From: Bradyrhizobium sp. CB2312
GTDB lineage: Bacteria > Pseudomonadota > Alphaproteobacteria > Rhizobiales > Xanthobacteraceae
DNA: 64,000 bases
Assembly (NCBI RefSeq): GCF_029714425.1
Contig: NZ_CP121668.1
Span: forward strand, 9,073,501 to 9,137,500
Direction: 5' to 3'
Position numbers and translations under genes: made by a program. Shown here in pieces: positions 1 to 9,565 of the stretch (the first letter of the stretch is position 1; every line of letters begins with the position of its first letter). A model generated the notes under the pieces. It searched no databases. It was given only the letters and a program-made list of their open reading frames with translations, and was not told the origin of the DNA.

Positions 1-1
1 C

Positions 2-667
2 GGCGGTGGTCTCGTGCTGTCGGTCGATGCCGGCCAGCGCGCCGAGCCCGTCGACATCGTGCCGGTGGAATCCGCGCTGCGGCTAGATGAGCGCTCGGCG
101 CGCTACCGCCATAACGGCGCCGTGGTCTGGCTCACCGGCCTTCCCGCGTCCGGCAAGTCGACGCTGGCGCGGGCGCTGGAGCGGCGCCTCTTCACCAATG
201 GCGGCTCGCCGATCCTGCTCGACGGCGACACGCTGCGCGCCGGGCTGAACAGCGATCTCGGCTTCTCCGCTGCCGATCGCAGCGAGAACATCCGCCGGCT
301 TGCCGAAGTTGCGACGCATCTCGCCCGCAACGGCCACATCGCGATCGTCGCCGCTGTCTCGCCGGCCCGCGAGGACCGCGCCACGGCGCGCCGCATCGCC
401 GACACCGCCTTCCGCGAGATCCATGTCGCCACGCCTGCGGAGGTGTGCGAGGAGCGCGATCCCAAGGGCCACTACAAGAAGGCTAGGGCCGGCGCGCTCG
501 CCTCGTTCACCGGCATCGGCAACGACTACGAGGCGCCGCAGGCGGCCGAGCTCGTGATCGACACGTCGAAGCGGACGGTGACCGAGGCGGCCGACGAGAT
601 CGAGCAGATGCTGAAGACATCAGGCGTGCTGTTCGACGAGCTCGTGGACCTCGCCGCGAATATTTGA
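2..667 (+). CDS. cysC: Adenylylsulfate (APS) kinase domain, 3' end of a CysN/CysC (NodQ-like) protein, 5'-truncated by the window
   Basis: This is the C-terminal APS kinase, which phosphorylates adenylyl sulfate to PAPS in sulfate activation. The P-loop GLPASGKST is followed by the LDGDTLRAGLN substrate region, a SPAREDR segment corresponding to the SPxRxxR motif, and RDPKGHYKKARAG plus FTGI near the end. The reading frame is open to the window edge, and the peptide before the P-loop (EPVDIVPVESALRLDER) is the kind of linker found in bifunctional CysN/CysC proteins, so the GTP-binding sulfate adenylyltransferase half probably lies upstream. The usual RHGLN is RAGLN here. The in-frame GTG at 14 is unlikely to be the true start. 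Domain call sure; fusion inferred. Confidence 0.9.
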   Translation, partial: GGGLVLSVDAGQRAEPVDIVPVESALRLDERSARYRHNGAVVWLTGLPASGKSTLARALERRLFTNGGSPILLDGDTLRAGLNSDLGFSAADRSENIRRLAEVATHLARNGHIAIVAAVSPAREDRATARRIADTAFREIHVATPAEVCEERDPKGHYKKARAGALASFTGIGNDYEAPQAAELVIDTSKRTVTEAADEIEQMLKTSGVLFDELVDLAANI

Positions 668-712
668 GCACACTTTCGTTGCGGCATTCGCTGCCACCAC
701 AAATGCAGTGCG

Positions 713-857
713 TTCCCTCCCCCCTTGCGGGGGAGGGTTAGGGAGAGGGGTCCACACGGGGACTCTCTCCATCGGCGCGAGCTGACTTCACGTCGAACTC
801 AGACACACCGTTTCCTGGGCCACCCCTCTCCCCCGCCCTCCCCCGCAAGGGGGAGGG
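713..857. repeat. Inverted pair of GC-rich dispersed repeats in the cysC-glcB intergenic region
   Basis: The 405-base gap 668-1072 has no credible gene. It holds two facing copies of a CCCTCCCCC-TTGC-GGGGGAGGG type element, about 713-753 and 822-857. Each forms a short hairpin and the two can pair with each other. A further copy lies at 26108-26148. The remainder (858-1072) is glcB leader; two TTGACA hexamers at 925-930 and 933-938 could be -35 boxes, but no convincing -10 follows. Confidence 0.75.
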
Positions 858-1072
858 AGCGCAGTTGTACGTGTGGCGCGAAGCCGGGCCCCATCGGTTT
901 GTAAAACGAGCCAGCCGCCTCGCCTTGACATTTTGACAAACCTTTGGGGGTCTTCTCACCGCCTCGATTTTGGGGCTAATAGGGCCCCGAAAGCCGCCCC
1001 CTCGCGGGCGCATTTTGCTGCTGTCGGGTCAAAAGCAGCGAAAGACAGCCATTTCCAACAAGAAAGCCCATC

Positions 1073-3238
1073 ATGAAACGCGTCGATGCCCACGGATTGA
1101 AGATCGCTCCCGTCCTGTATGACTTCATCGCCAAGGAAGCGGCCCCGAAAACCGGGATCGCGCCGGATGCGTTCTGGGCCGGGGTGGCAGGCATCATCAG
1201 GGAGTTGGGGCCGAAGAACCGCGAGCTGCTCGCCTTCCGCGACGCGCTCCAGGCCAAGATCGATGACTGGCACCGCGCCAACAAGGGCAAGGCGTTCGAC
1301 CTCACTGCCTACACCGCGTTCCTGAAGGAGATCGGCTATCTGGTCCCGGAGCCGGCGACGCAGAAGGTCGAGACAGCCAATGTCGACGAGGAGATCGGCA
1401 AGATCTGCGGTCCGCAGCTCGTCGTGCCGCTCACCAATGCACGCTATGCGCTCAACGCGGCGAACGCGCGCTGGGGCTCGCTCTATGATGCCTTCTACGG
1501 CACCGACGCAATCCCGCACGATCCCTCCGAGGGCGGCAAGGGCTACAACAAGGCGCGCGGTGACAAGGTGATCGCGAAAGCCAAGGCGCTCCTCGACGCC
1601 GCCGCGCCGCTCGCGACCGGCAGCCACACTGACGTCACCACCTACAGCGTGGTCGCGGGCCAGCTCGCGGTGAAGCTCAAGAGCGGCAACGCCACCGCGC
1701 TGAAGAACGCCGCGCAGTTCGCCGGCTTCCAGGGCGATGCTGCCGCACCGTCAGCGGTGCTGCTCGTCAACAACGGCCTGCATGTCGAGGTGAAGATCGA
1801 CCGCAGCAGCGCGATCGGCAAGGACGATCCGGCCGGCGTCGCCGACATGATCATGGAAGCCGCCGTCTCGACCATCCTCGACATGGAAGACTCGGTCGCC
1901 GCGGTCGATGCCGAGGACAAGGTACTGGTCTATCGCAACACGCTCGGCCTGATGAACGGCACGCTGTCGGCTGATTTCGAGAAGGGCGGCAAGACCCTGA
2001 CGCGTTCGCTCAACGCCGACCGCGTCTACAAGACGCCGGACGGCAAGGGCGAGCTCAAGCTGCACGGCCGCAGCCTGCTCCTGATGCGCAATTGCGGTCA
2101 CCACATGTTCACCGACGCGGTGCTCGACGAGAAGGGCGAAGAGGTCCCCGAAGGCCTGCTCGACGCCGCCGTCTCCGGCCTGCTCGCCATCCACGACCTC
2201 AAGGGCAACTCCAAGGTCAAGAACAGCCGCACCGGATCGGCCTATATCGTCAAGCCGAAGATGCACGGCCCCGATGAGGTCTCGCTGACCTGCGAGATTT
2301 TTGATCGCGTCGAGAAGATGCTCGGCCTGCCCGAGAACACGCTCAAGGTCGGCATCATGGACGAGGAGCGGCGCACCACCGTCAACCTCAAGGCCTGCAT
2401 CCAGCGCGCCTCCAAGCGCATCATGTTCATCAACACCGGCTTCCTCGACCGCACCGGCGACGAGATCCACACCTCGATGGAAGCGGGTCCGATGATCCGC
2501 AAGAACGAGATGAAAGCGCAGGCCTGGATCAAGGCCTATGAGGACTGGAACGTCGACATGGGCCTGATCGACGGCCTGCCCGGCCATGCCCAGATCGGCA
2601 AGGGCATGTGGGCCGCGCCCGACAAGATGGCGGACATGCTGGCGCAGAAGCTCGCGCATCCGCAGGCCGGCGCCACCACCGCGTGGGTCCCCTCGCCGAC
2701 CGCCGCCACGCTGCATGCCCTGCACTACCACCAGGTCAACGTGATCGCGCGCCAGCAGGAACTGACCAAGGCCGGTCCGCGCGCAAAGCTCTCCGACATC
2801 CTCACCATTCCGGTGTCGAAGTCGAACTGGGCGCCTGATGACGTCAAGCAGGAGATCGACAACAACTGCCAGGGCATTCTCGGTTACGTCGTGCGCTGGA
2901 TCGACCAGGGGGTCGGCTGCTCCAAGGTCCCTGATATCCACGATGTCGGCCTGATGGAGGACCGCGCCACCTTGCGCATCTCCAGCCAGCATCTCGCCAA
3001 CTGGCTGCACCAGGGCGTGATCACCGAGGCGCAGGTGATGGAATCGCTGAAGCGCATGGCTGTCGTTGTCGACAAGCAGAACGCCGGTGACCCGATCTAC
3101 AAGCCGATGGCGCCAGCCTTCGACGGCGTTGCCTTCAAGGCCGCCTGCGACCTCGTCTTCAAGGGTCGCGAGCAGCCGAACGGTTACACCGAATACATCC
3201 TCACCGCGCGCCGCCGCGAGGCCAAGGCGGCGGGCTGA
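1073..3238 (+). CDS. glcB: Malate synthase G
   Basis: Condenses glyoxylate with acetyl-CoA to malate (glyoxylate bypass / glycolate use), in the cytoplasm. The product is 721 residues, the normal length of the monomeric G isoform. Recognisable blocks are [17 protein letters not shown] around residues 260-280, [14 protein letters not shown] near 340 (catalytic Arg), [16 protein letters not shown] near 430 (acidic Mg-binding residues), [20 protein letters not shown] near 455, and the C-terminal [13 protein letters not shown] block near 640. The ATG at 1073 follows AACAAGAAAGCCC and fits the family N-terminus ([18 protein letters not shown]). It stands alone, with a strong terminator just behind it. 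No glcDEF genes are beside it in this window. Confidence 0.97.
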   Translation: MKRVDAHGLKIAPVLYDFIAKEAAPKTGIAPDAFWAGVAGIIRELGPKNRELLAFRDALQAKIDDWHRANKGKAFDLTAYTAFLKEIGYLVPEPATQKVETANVDEEIGKICGPQLVVPLTNARYALNAANARWGSLYDAFYGTDAIPHDPSEGGKGYNKARGDKVIAKAKALLDAAAPLATGSHTDVTTYSVVAGQLAVKLKSGNATALKNAAQFAGFQGDAAAPSAVLLVNNGLHVEVKIDRSSAIGKDDPAGVADMIMEAAVSTILDMEDSVAAVDAEDKVLVYRNTLGLMNGTLSADFEKGGKTLTRSLNADRVYKTPDGKGELKLHGRSLLLMRNCGHHMFTDAVLDEKGEEVPEGLLDAAVSGLLAIHDLKGNSKVKNSRTGSAYIVKPKMHGPDEVSLTCEIFDRVEKMLGLPENTLKVGIMDEERRTTVNLKACIQRASKRIMFINTGFLDRTGDEIHTSMEAGPMIRKNEMKAQAWIKAYEDWNVDMGLIDGLPGHAQIGKGMWAAPDKMADMLAQKLAHPQAGATTAWVPSPTAATLHALHYHQVNVIARQQELTKAGPRAKLSDILTIPVSKSNWAPDDVKQEIDNNCQGILGYVVRWIDQGVGCSKVPDIHDVGLMEDRATLRISSQHLANWLHQGVITEAQVMESLKRMAVVVDKQNAGDPIYKPMAPAFDGVAFKAACDLVFKGREQPNGYTEYILTARRREAKAAG

Positions 3239-3257
3239 GCGAGGTCACAGAAACGTC

Positions 3258-3288
3258 AAAAGCCCCGGTGCAAGCCGGGGCTTTTTTG
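3258..3288 (+). terminator. Rho-independent terminator of glcB
   Basis: AGCCCCGG (3261-3268), loop TGCAAG, CCGGGGCT (3275-3282), then a run of Ts. The stem is perfect and begins 22 bases after the glcB stop. Confidence 0.92.
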
Positions 3289-3314
3289 TTGGACGAAACG
3301 CCGCGGCGCGTCGC

Positions 3315-3339
3315 GGAACGGCTGCGTGCGCCTCGCGTT
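3315..3339 (+). promoter_or_regulatory. EcfG-type (general stress sigma factor) promoter of the CsbD gene
   Basis: GGAAC at 3315-3319, 16 bases, CGTT at 3336-3339. This matches the alphaproteobacterial EcfG consensus exactly. The expected start of transcription (about 3346) lies 20-25 bases before the csbD-like ATG. Confidence 0.8.
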
Positions 3340-3368
3340 GTTCGGCCATCAACCAACGGGAGAGGGTC

Positions 3369-3569
3369 ATGGACTGGAATCGCATCGAAGGAAACTGGAA
3401 GCAGTTCAAGGGATCGGCCAAGGAGAAATGGGGCAAGCTCACTGACGACGATCTCCAGCTGATCGAGGGACGCCGCGAGCAGCTCGAGGGCCGGCTCCAG
3501 GAACGCTACGGCAAGGCCAAGGACCAGGTCCGTCAGGACGTCGACGACTGGCTCAAGTCGCTGCACTAG
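3369..3569 (+). CDS. CsbD-family stress protein
   Basis: A 66-residue hydrophilic, charged helical protein (MDWNRIEGNWKQFKGSAKEK...) with the CsbD signature: NWKQFKG, KWGKLTDDDL, EGRREQLEGRLQERYG. Its biochemical role is unknown, but the family is a standard marker of general stress regulons. The ATG at 3369 has a GGGAGAGGG ribosome site 3 bases before it, and this frame has an upstream open stretch that is not part of the gene. A perfect EcfG promoter lies in front and a terminator behind, so it is a monocistronic stress gene. Confidence 0.92.
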   Translation: MDWNRIEGNWKQFKGSAKEKWGKLTDDDLQLIEGRREQLEGRLQERYGKAKDQVRQDVDDWLKSLH

Positions 3570-3582
3570 CACCGCACGAACG

Positions 3583-3609
3583 AAGCCCCGGCTCGCGCCG
3601 GGGCTTTTT
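3583..3609 (+). terminator. Rho-independent terminator of the CsbD gene
   Basis: AGCCCCGGC (3584-3592), loop TCGC, GCCGGGGCT (3597-3605), then a T run. It starts about 14 bases after the stop. Confidence 0.92.
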
Positions 3610-3621
3610 CGTCGGGCACGT

Positions 3622-3656
3622 GTAACCCGGATGGAGCGAAGCGCAATCCGGGTTAC
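3622..3656. repeat. Dispersed palindromic repeat (GTAACCCGGAT ... ATCCGGGTTAC)
   Basis: Perfect 11-base arms (3622-3632 and 3646-3656) flank GGAGCGAAGCGCA. It sits between the two convergent stress genes. I recognise this CCCGGATGGAGCG-type palindrome as a repeat common in Bradyrhizobium-like genomes. It could act as a bidirectional transcription stop. Confidence 0.75.
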
Positions 3657-3675
3657 GAGGCCCAATCGCCGCCCG

Positions 3676-3831
3676 CTAGAACACGGTGAGATATTTCAGC
3701 AGCGACACCACGCCGATGATGATCACGATCACGCGCGCGATCTGCTTGGCGCGGCCGTCCATCGGCAGCATGTTGATGAGATAAAGCACGAGAATGACGA
3801 CGAGAAAGGTGACGAGTACGCCGACCAGCAT
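3676..3831 (-). CDS. Small one- or two-helix membrane protein (Thivi_2564-like), 51 residues
   Basis: Too short for a 60-residue ORF cut-off. The product begins MLVGVLVTFLVVILVLYLIN, then MLPMDGRAKQIARV and a second hydrophobic run ending LLKYLTVF. Two membrane helices flanking a short MDxxxK loop resemble the Thivi_2564 family of tiny membrane proteins, whose function is unknown. Support for a real gene: ATG at 3831 with an AAGGGGG ribosome site upstream, a perfect EcfG promoter at the right distance (3894-3870), and codon use like its neighbours. It is convergent with the CsbD gene. Confidence 0.8.
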   Translation of the reverse strand: MLVGVLVTFLVVILVLYLINMLPMDGRAKQIARVIVIIIGVVSLLKYLTVF

Positions 3832-3869
3832 CGCGATGCCCCCTTCAGGCAATTGCCAACGGTAGTCCT

Positions 3870-3894
3870 AACGCCGATCTCGCGCGCCGGTTCC
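3870..3894 (-). promoter_or_regulatory. EcfG-type promoter of the 51-residue membrane protein gene
   Basis: Read on the minus strand: GGAAC (3894-3890), 16 bases, CGTT (3873-3870). The predicted transcript starts near 3863, about 32 bases before the ATG at 3831. Confidence 0.78.
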
Positions 3895-3953
3895 ATCAGG
3901 GCAACCCACTACAACTTCTGGTAATTCCGTATTTCTACAGTGCGGCCGGCTGC

Positions 3954-3971
3954 CTAAAACTTTACCCTTTT
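3954..3971 (+). promoter_or_regulatory. Shared leader motif upstream of chemoreceptor 1
   Basis: CTAAAACTTTACCCTTTT lies 131 bases before the ATG. An 18-mer matching it at 15 positions lies 130 bases before the second receptor gene, and an ATGCG follows at the same offset in both. The equal distance suggests a promoter or regulator site kept after duplication. The sigma factor is not identified. Confidence 0.45.
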
Positions 3972-4102
3972 CCTTTCAGATGCGGAAACCGTTCGGGCTC
4001 CGAGCCGCAAACGGTATGCGATTGCCGATCTGCTCGCCCAATGTTTTCGATTTTGCCGGGCGTCTTCACGACTTTTGGAAATGGGACTTTGGGGGGACTT
4101 CG

Positions 4103-6196
4103 ATGCTCAATCGTCTGACCGTATCCGCGCTGCTGAAGGCGGTGATCGCGCTCACGTCGGTCTGCGTGGTGATTGCGCTCTCGCTCACCGCCTACGAGTC
4201 CTGGGACCGCCTCAAGACCGCCAACCGCATCTCGCAGATCGCGGATGCTTCCGCCGATCTGTTCAAGGCGATGCACAATCTGCGCACTGACCGCGCGAGC
4301 ACCAACCGGCTCCTCAATGCGACCGAGCCCATGGATTCCGAGATCGAGAAATATCTGCGCACGACCCGCGACGCCGAGATGCCGGCGATGGCACACGCGC
4401 TGGAACTGCTGCCGAGCATGGATTTCCCGCAATCGGGCACGCTAGTGCCGGAGCTCGCGCGCCTCTACAAATCCGCGAGCGAGCAGCAGAAGCAGTTCTG
4501 GGAAGAGGTCGCCAAGCCCAAGGACCAGCGCCGCGCCGGCCTGCCGAAGGAATACATGGAGACGACGCAGGGCCTGCTCGAGACGCTCGACAAGCTCTCG
4601 AACATCCTGGCCGCCAGCGTCAACCATCAGGACGCGGAGATCGACCAGCTGCTGTCGATCAAGCAGAACGCTTGGCTGCTCCGCAACACCGGCGGTGAAG
4701 CCTCGCTGATCATCTCGAACGGGCTCAACGCCGGCCGCATCACGCCGGAGGCCCGCCTCGCCTACATCCAATATGTCGGTGGAACGGCCGCGGCGTGGAA
4801 GGCGCTGGAATTGTCGACCTCGGGCATGCAATTGCCGCCGGCCCTGTCCTCCGCCATGGGGACGGCCAAGACCGGCTATTTCGATCCGCAATATCTGGCC
4901 CTTCGCGATCGCATCGCCAATACGCTCGCCAATGGCGAAAAGGCCGAGATGACCGCGAACCAATGGACCCCGGTCACGGTGGGCCGCCTCGCCAGCGCGG
5001 TCACCGTGGCCGAGACCGCGCTCGATGCCGCCAAGAGCCATACGCTGGACCAGCGCAGCGCGGCTCAGCGCGCACTGATCGTGCAGCTTACGCTGCTGGC
5101 GCTCGCCATCGGACTTGCCGCCGGCGCGATCGCGCTGGTCAGCCGCCGCGTCATCCATCCGCTCACCACCATCCGCGACGCCATGCTCAAGGTCGCCGGC
5201 GGCGACCTCACCGTCGACAGCGGCTATCTCGACCGCCAGGACGAGATCGGCGCGCTGGCCGGCGCACTGGAGACCTTCAAGCAACAGGCGGCCGAGAAGC
5301 TCAAGATCGAGGAGCACGAGCGCGAGCGCAATGCGGGCGCGACCGCACGCCAGCGCGCGGTCGAAGCCTATGTCGGCGAGTTCGAGGGGGCTGTGCGCAA
5401 GACGCTCGGCGAATTGAGCGAGGCCTCCGGGGAGATGCGCAAGACCTCCGGCGATCTCTCCGCGGTGTCGCGCCAGACCAACGACCGCGTCCAGGTCGCC
5501 GGCAAGGCCTCGAACGACGCCTCCATGAGCGTCGATAGCGTCGCCGCCGCTGCCGAGGAGCTCTCGGCCTCGATCAACGACATCAGCCAGCAGGCCGCCC
5601 ATGCCGCAGGCATTGCCGGCCGCGCCGTCACCCAGGCGCGCGAGACGGACGGCACCGTGCAGGGCCTGGCGAAGTCGGCGGGGCGCATCGGCGAGGTCGT
5701 CGGCCTCATCAACACCATCGCGGCGCAGACCAATCTGCTCGCGCTCAACGCTACGATCGAAGCTGCACGCGCCGGCGAGGCCGGCCGCGGCTTTGCCGTG
5801 GTCGCCTCCGAGGTGAAGTCACTGGCGAGCCAGACCGCGAAGGCGACGGAGGAGATCTCCGAGCAGATCGCCGACATCCAGAAGGTCGCGGGCGACGCCA
5901 TCAACGCGATCCAGACCATCGGCGGCATCATCGGCGAGGTCAACGAGGTCGCAACCGCCATCGCGGCCGCCGTCCAGGAGCAGGGTGCGGCGACCCAGGA
6001 GATCACCCGCAGCACGCAATTCGCGGCGCAGGGCACCAAGAACGTCTCGGACAACATCACCGGCGTGAAGGCCGATGCGGACGCTGCTGCTGCCGCCGCG
6101 GACAACGTGAAGCAGGCTTCGGAGATGCTGGAAAACCAGAGCCGTCAGCTCGGCCACGAGGTCAGCGACTTCCTCGGCAAGATCCGCGCGGCGTAA
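4103..6196 (+). CDS. Methyl-accepting chemotaxis protein (tandem copy 1)
   Basis: A 697-residue transmembrane chemoreceptor. Order: cytoplasmic start MLNRLTV, first membrane helix about 11-31, helical periplasmic sensor about 33-318, second helix about 322-345, HAMP about 346-400 ([14 protein letters not shown]), then the coiled signalling domain with the CheA/CheW-binding tip at about 533-574 ([35 protein letters not shown]). The sensor has an RTDRAST segment near residue 62, reminiscent of all-helical NIT/4HB-like sensors, but I cannot name the ligand. There is no C-terminal CheR-tethering pentapeptide. The ATG at 4103 was chosen because MLNRLTV is shared with copy 2; the frame is open upstream to 3980. 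No che genes adjoin. Confidence 0.93.
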   Translation: MLNRLTVSALLKAVIALTSVCVVIALSLTAYESWDRLKTANRISQIADASADLFKAMHNLRTDRASTNRLLNATEPMDSEIEKYLRTTRDAEMPAMAHALELLPSMDFPQSGTLVPELARLYKSASEQQKQFWEEVAKPKDQRRAGLPKEYMETTQGLLETLDKLSNILAASVNHQDAEIDQLLSIKQNAWLLRNTGGEASLIISNGLNAGRITPEARLAYIQYVGGTAAAWKALELSTSGMQLPPALSSAMGTAKTGYFDPQYLALRDRIANTLANGEKAEMTANQWTPVTVGRLASAVTVAETALDAAKSHTLDQRSAAQRALIVQLTLLALAIGLAAGAIALVSRRVIHPLTTIRDAMLKVAGGDLTVDSGYLDRQDEIGALAGALETFKQQAAEKLKIEEHERERNAGATARQRAVEAYVGEFEGAVRKTLGELSEASGEMRKTSGDLSAVSRQTNDRVQVAGKASNDASMSVDSVAAAAEELSASINDISQQAAHAAGIAGRAVTQARETDGTVQGLAKSAGRIGEVVGLINTIAAQTNLLALNATIEAARAGEAGRGFAVVASEVKSLASQTAKATEEISEQIADIQKVAGDAINAIQTIGGIIGEVNEVATAIAAAVQEQGAATQEITRSTQFAAQGTKNVSDNITGVKADADAAAAAADNVKQASEMLENQSRQLGHEVSDFLGKIRAA

Positions 6197-6219
6197 GCTG
6201 CGGGTTGTAGCCGCAGCCG

Positions 6220-6356
6220 GCGCCACACCCTCGGTGTCATCCCCACGAAAGCGGGGACCCATACTCCCAGGGAAAAGTTGTAGCGCGAGCAGGCAACTCC
6301 GGGTCTTCGCCAAACCCAATCTTGTGGTTATGGGTCCCGCTTTCGCGGGGACGACG
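6220..6356. repeat. Composite inverted repeat behind chemoreceptor 1
   Basis: Outer arms TCATCCCCACGAAAGCGGGG ... and CCCGCTTTCGCGGGGACGA, with ACCCATA/TATGGGT, flank a core containing TCTTCGCCAAA. The 372-base gap 6197-6568 holds no gene: this repeat fills its first half and the leader of the second receptor its second half. A related element lies behind receptor 2 at 8671-8856. Confidence 0.75.
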
Positions 6357-6420
6357 GCGGAAATTGGGGAGGCGGCGTCGCGCATCCTAACGCCCCGTAA
6401 TTATACGTCGGGAACACTGG

Positions 6421-6438
6421 CTAAGTTTTTACCCTTTT
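6421..6438 (+). promoter_or_regulatory. Shared leader motif upstream of chemoreceptor 2
   Basis: CTAAGTTTTTACCCTTTT, 15 of 18 positions as in the motif at 3954-3971, and 130 bases before the ATG. See that entry. Confidence 0.45.
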
Positions 6439-6568
6439 CGGGCCAAATGCGCGTCGAGCGCCTGCCCCCTGGGGCATGCGCATCTGCGTGCATCCCCTTT
6501 GGTCGTTCGAGGTTCGCGGGGGCTGCCGTTCGGGGCCACGAACTTCGAAACGCATACCGGGGTGTCCG

Positions 6569-8662
6569 ATGCTCAACCGCTTGACCGTCTCCACGCTGCT
6601 GAAGGCGGTGATCCTGTCCACCGCACTCGTCGTCGTCATCGGCTTCTCGATCAGCGCGTGGAATTCATGGGGCCGGCTGCAGCAGGCCAACCGGATCGTT
6701 GCGGTCTCGGCCGCTTCGGCCGAAGTGTTCAAGGCGATGGCGAACATCCGGGCCGACCGCTCGACCAGCAGCCGCCAGCTCACCTCCGACGTCCAGGTGG
6801 ACCAAGACATCGAAAGATACACCCGCGGCATCCGCGACATCCTGATGCCGGCGCTGGCGCGCGCCGTCGAGATTCTTCCGTCAATCGACCTGCCGCAGGG
6901 CGAGACGATGGCGTCCGAGCTCGGCCGGCTGAACAAGGCTCTGCTCGAGAAGCAGACAGAATTCTGGACCGAGGTCGCCAAGCCCAAGGCTTCGCGCCGC
7001 GTAGCACTCGCCAAGGAATATACCGACACCGAGGACGGATTGATGGCGATCCTCGAAAAGCTGGCGCCGATGCTGGGCGCGAGCGTCAATCACCAGGATG
7101 CAGTCATCGACCAGCTTCTGATGGTCAAGCAGATGGCCTGGCTCTTGCGCCTGAGCGCCGGCGAGTCGTCTCTGATCGTCGGCAACGCGCTCGGCACCGG
7201 CAAGATCACGCCCGAGCTACAGCTCGCCTATACGAAGTTCGTTGGCGGCACCGATACGGCCTGGAATGCGATCGAGCTCGCCACGGTCGGCCTGCAACTG
7301 CCACCGCCGCTCGCCGCGGCGATGGCGAACGCCAAGGCCGTTTATTTTGACCCGCAATACGCCGCCACACGCGACGGCATCATCGCCGCGGTCGCCAAGG
7401 GCGAGAAGCCATCGATGACAGCCAACCAGTGGAGCCCTTATTCGGTTGGCCGCATGGCAAGCGCGATCAAGCTCGCCGACGCGGCGCTGGAGGCTGCCAA
7501 GGATCATTCAGCGGCCCAGCGGGCGGCCGCCGTGCAATTGCTGATCGTCAACACCGCGCTGCTCGTGGCCGCGATCGTCCTGACCGGCGCCGCCATGCTG
7601 GCGGTCAGCCGCCGCGTGATCACGCCGCTGCACCGGATTCGCGACGCCATGCTCGAGGTCGCCGGCGGCGTTCTCGGCGTCGACAGCGGCTATCTCGACC
7701 GCCAGGACGAGATCGGCGCGCTGGCCGGCGCACTGGAGACCTTCAAGCAGCAGGCGATCGACAAGCTCAAGATCGAGGCGCAGGAGCGCGAGCGCAATGC
7801 CGGCGCCGCCGCGCGCCAGCGCGCGATGGAGGCCTACGTCGGCGAGTTCGAGGGCGTGGTGCGGAAGTCGCTGGGCGAGCTCAGCGAAGCCTCCGGCGAG
7901 ATGCGCAAGACCTCGGGCGACCTCTCCGCAGTGTCGCAAAAGACCAATGAGCGCGTCGAGATCGCGGGCAAGGCCTCGAACGATGCCTCGATGAGCGTCG
8001 ATAGCGTCGCTGCCGCCGCCGAGGAGCTCTCGGCCTCGATCAACGACATCAGCCAGCAGGCCGCCCATGCCGCAGGCATTGCCAGCCGTGCCGTCAACCA
8101 GGCCCGCGAGACCGACAGCACCGTGCAGGGGCTGGCGCAATCCGCAGGCCGTATCGGCGAGGTGGTCGGGCTGATCAACACGATTGCGGCGCAGACCAAC
8201 CTGCTCGCGCTCAACGCCACGATCGAGGCGGCGCGCGCCGGCGAGGCCGGCCGCGGCTTTGCCGTCGTCGCCTCCGAGGTCAAATCGCTGGCAAGCCAGA
8301 CCGCCAAGGCGACGGAGGAAATCTCCGGGCAGATCGCCGACATCCAGAAGGTCGCGGGCGATGCCATCAACGCGATCCAGTCGATCGGCGGCATCATCGG
8401 CGAGGTCAATGAAGTGGCCACTGCGATTGCCGCCGCCGTGCAGGAGCAGGGCGCGGCGACGCAGGAGATCACTCGCAGCACGCAATATGCGGCGCAAGGC
8501 ACCAAGAACGTCTCGGACAACATCACCGGCGTTAAGGCCGACGCCGACACCGCGGCTGGTGCTGCCGAGAACGTCAAGCAGGCCTCCGAGACGCTGGAGA
8601 CGCAGAGCCACCAGCTCGGCCAGCAGGTCAGCGATTTCCTGGGCAAGATCCGCGCGGCATAG
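6569..8662 (+). CDS. Methyl-accepting chemotaxis protein (tandem copy 2)
   Basis: Also 697 residues and the same architecture as copy 1, with membrane helices about 11-31 and 322-345, HAMP, and the signalling tip at the same residue numbers. The C-terminal signalling halves are nearly the same (long identical DNA runs, for example around 7680-7749), whereas the periplasmic sensors differ at many positions. This suggests divergence of ligand specificity with an unchanged output, possibly helped by gene conversion. The ATG at 6569 gives [14 protein letters not shown], matching copy 1. The frame is open upstream from 6476 but that part is the untranslated leader. Confidence 0.93.
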   Translation: MLNRLTVSTLLKAVILSTALVVVIGFSISAWNSWGRLQQANRIVAVSAASAEVFKAMANIRADRSTSSRQLTSDVQVDQDIERYTRGIRDILMPALARAVEILPSIDLPQGETMASELGRLNKALLEKQTEFWTEVAKPKASRRVALAKEYTDTEDGLMAILEKLAPMLGASVNHQDAVIDQLLMVKQMAWLLRLSAGESSLIVGNALGTGKITPELQLAYTKFVGGTDTAWNAIELATVGLQLPPPLAAAMANAKAVYFDPQYAATRDGIIAAVAKGEKPSMTANQWSPYSVGRMASAIKLADAALEAAKDHSAAQRAAAVQLLIVNTALLVAAIVLTGAAMLAVSRRVITPLHRIRDAMLEVAGGVLGVDSGYLDRQDEIGALAGALETFKQQAIDKLKIEAQERERNAGAAARQRAMEAYVGEFEGVVRKSLGELSEASGEMRKTSGDLSAVSQKTNERVEIAGKASNDASMSVDSVAAAAEELSASINDISQQAAHAAGIASRAVNQARETDSTVQGLAQSAGRIGEVVGLINTIAAQTNLLALNATIEAARAGEAGRGFAVVASEVKSLASQTAKATEEISGQIADIQKVAGDAINAIQSIGGIIGEVNEVATAIAAAVQEQGAATQEITRSTQYAAQGTKNVSDNITGVKADADTAAGAAENVKQASETLETQSHQLGQQVSDFLGKIRAA

Positions 8663-8670
8663 GCACGCTG

Positions 8671-8856
8671 GCGCGACACCCTCGGTGTCGTCCCGGACAA
8701 GCGAGCGGAGCGAGCGCTGATCCGGGACCCATAACCACAGGGAGTAATTGTAACGCGAGCTTGTAACTCCCGATCTTCGCCAAAGCCAATCCTGTGGCTA
8801 TGGGTCCCGGATCTGCGCGCGCTTTGTGCGCGCTTGTCCGGGACGACACCGGAGAT
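8671..8856. repeat. Composite inverted repeat behind chemoreceptor 2
   Basis: GTCGTCCCGGACAAGCG ... CGCTTGTCCGGGACGAC arms, with inner GGGACCCATA / TATGGGTCCC and a core (TCTTCGCCAAAGCCAAT) related to that at 6220-6356. It lies between the convergent receptor and DUF2865 genes and fills the whole gap 8663-8895, which has no gene. Confidence 0.75.
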
Positions 8857-8895
8857 TGGAGCGCAAGCATCGCATCACCCGTGATGCCGCCCGCC

Positions 8896-9549
8896 CTACT
8901 CCTTCGCGACCACCGGCACCTGGCGGAATTTGGCGCGGACTGATTGCGGCAGCGGGGAGAAGTTCATCGCAACGCCGTGGCGGTCGTTGGCGTTGCGGTT
9001 GGCGACGACGAGGCCGTCGGCGCCCGCGACGATGTCGCCCTTGCGCAAGGTGGGATCGTCCTCGACCTTGACCTGGGCGAGCCCGACCGGATCCTTGCCG
9101 TTGCAGGTGCAGCCGGCCACCAGCTCGTTGCGATAGCGAAAGGCGTTGGGCAAGTCGGAATAGGATTTTCCGTTCTCTGTCGTGGCGTCATCGATATTGC
9201 TGCCATAGACCAGCGAGGTCTCGGACGCAGGGCAAAAACTCTTGCAGGATTGCGCCTTGCTCTCGGCATCGTTGCCCTGCGCCGGGAAGTAACGGCCATC
9301 GCAGCCGCGCACGCAATAGGCCGAGCCGCCGCCATAGCTGGCGCGCGAACGCGGCGCCTCATAACGCGGCATGTCGTCGTTCGGGAACGGGATACGGATC
9401 TGCGGCGGCGGACGCATGCGGAAGCCGCCGAACAAGGCCGAGAAGAAATCCTCCGCATGCGCGGACGGCGTCAGCGCGAGGCCGAGGGAGGCGACGGCGA
9501 ACAACGCCGCCGCGCCACCGGCCAGTTTGCCGATCGAACGTCTGTTCAT
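8896..9549 (-). CDS. DUF2865 family exported Cys-rich protein
   Basis: 217 residues. A signal peptide (about 1-32, ending SAHA) is followed by a Pro/Arg-rich segment and a cysteine-rich domain with YCVRGCDGRYFP, CKSFC and GCTCNG, a DUF2865 pattern with probable disulfides. The function is unknown; it is expected in the periplasm or at the envelope. It lies 16 bases behind the L,D-transpeptidase gene in the same direction and is probably cotranscribed with it, so it likely shares the EcfG promoter at 10425-10400. Confidence 0.8.
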   Translation of the reverse strand: MNRRSIGKLAGGAAALFAVASLGLALTPSAHAEDFFSALFGGFRMRPPPQIRIPFPNDDMPRYEAPRSRASYGGGSAYCVRGCDGRYFPAQGNDAESKAQSCKSFCPASETSLVYGSNIDDATTENGKSYSDLPNAFRYRNELVAGCTCNGKDPVGLAQVKVEDDPTLRKGDIVAGADGLVVANRNANDRHGVAMNFSPLPQSVRAKFRQVPVVAKE

Positions 9550-9565
9550 GTGACCTCTCGCATTC

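Noticed and set aside
713..857. CRISPR-like array of GC-rich repeats
   Set aside because: Only two inverted copies with no regular spacers; the same element is dispersed elsewhere in the window.
3631..3924. 97-residue plus-strand frame over the 51-residue membrane gene
   Set aside because: The minus strand has the promoter, ribosome site and hydrophobic product; the plus frame is His/Asp-rich noise starting in a repeat.
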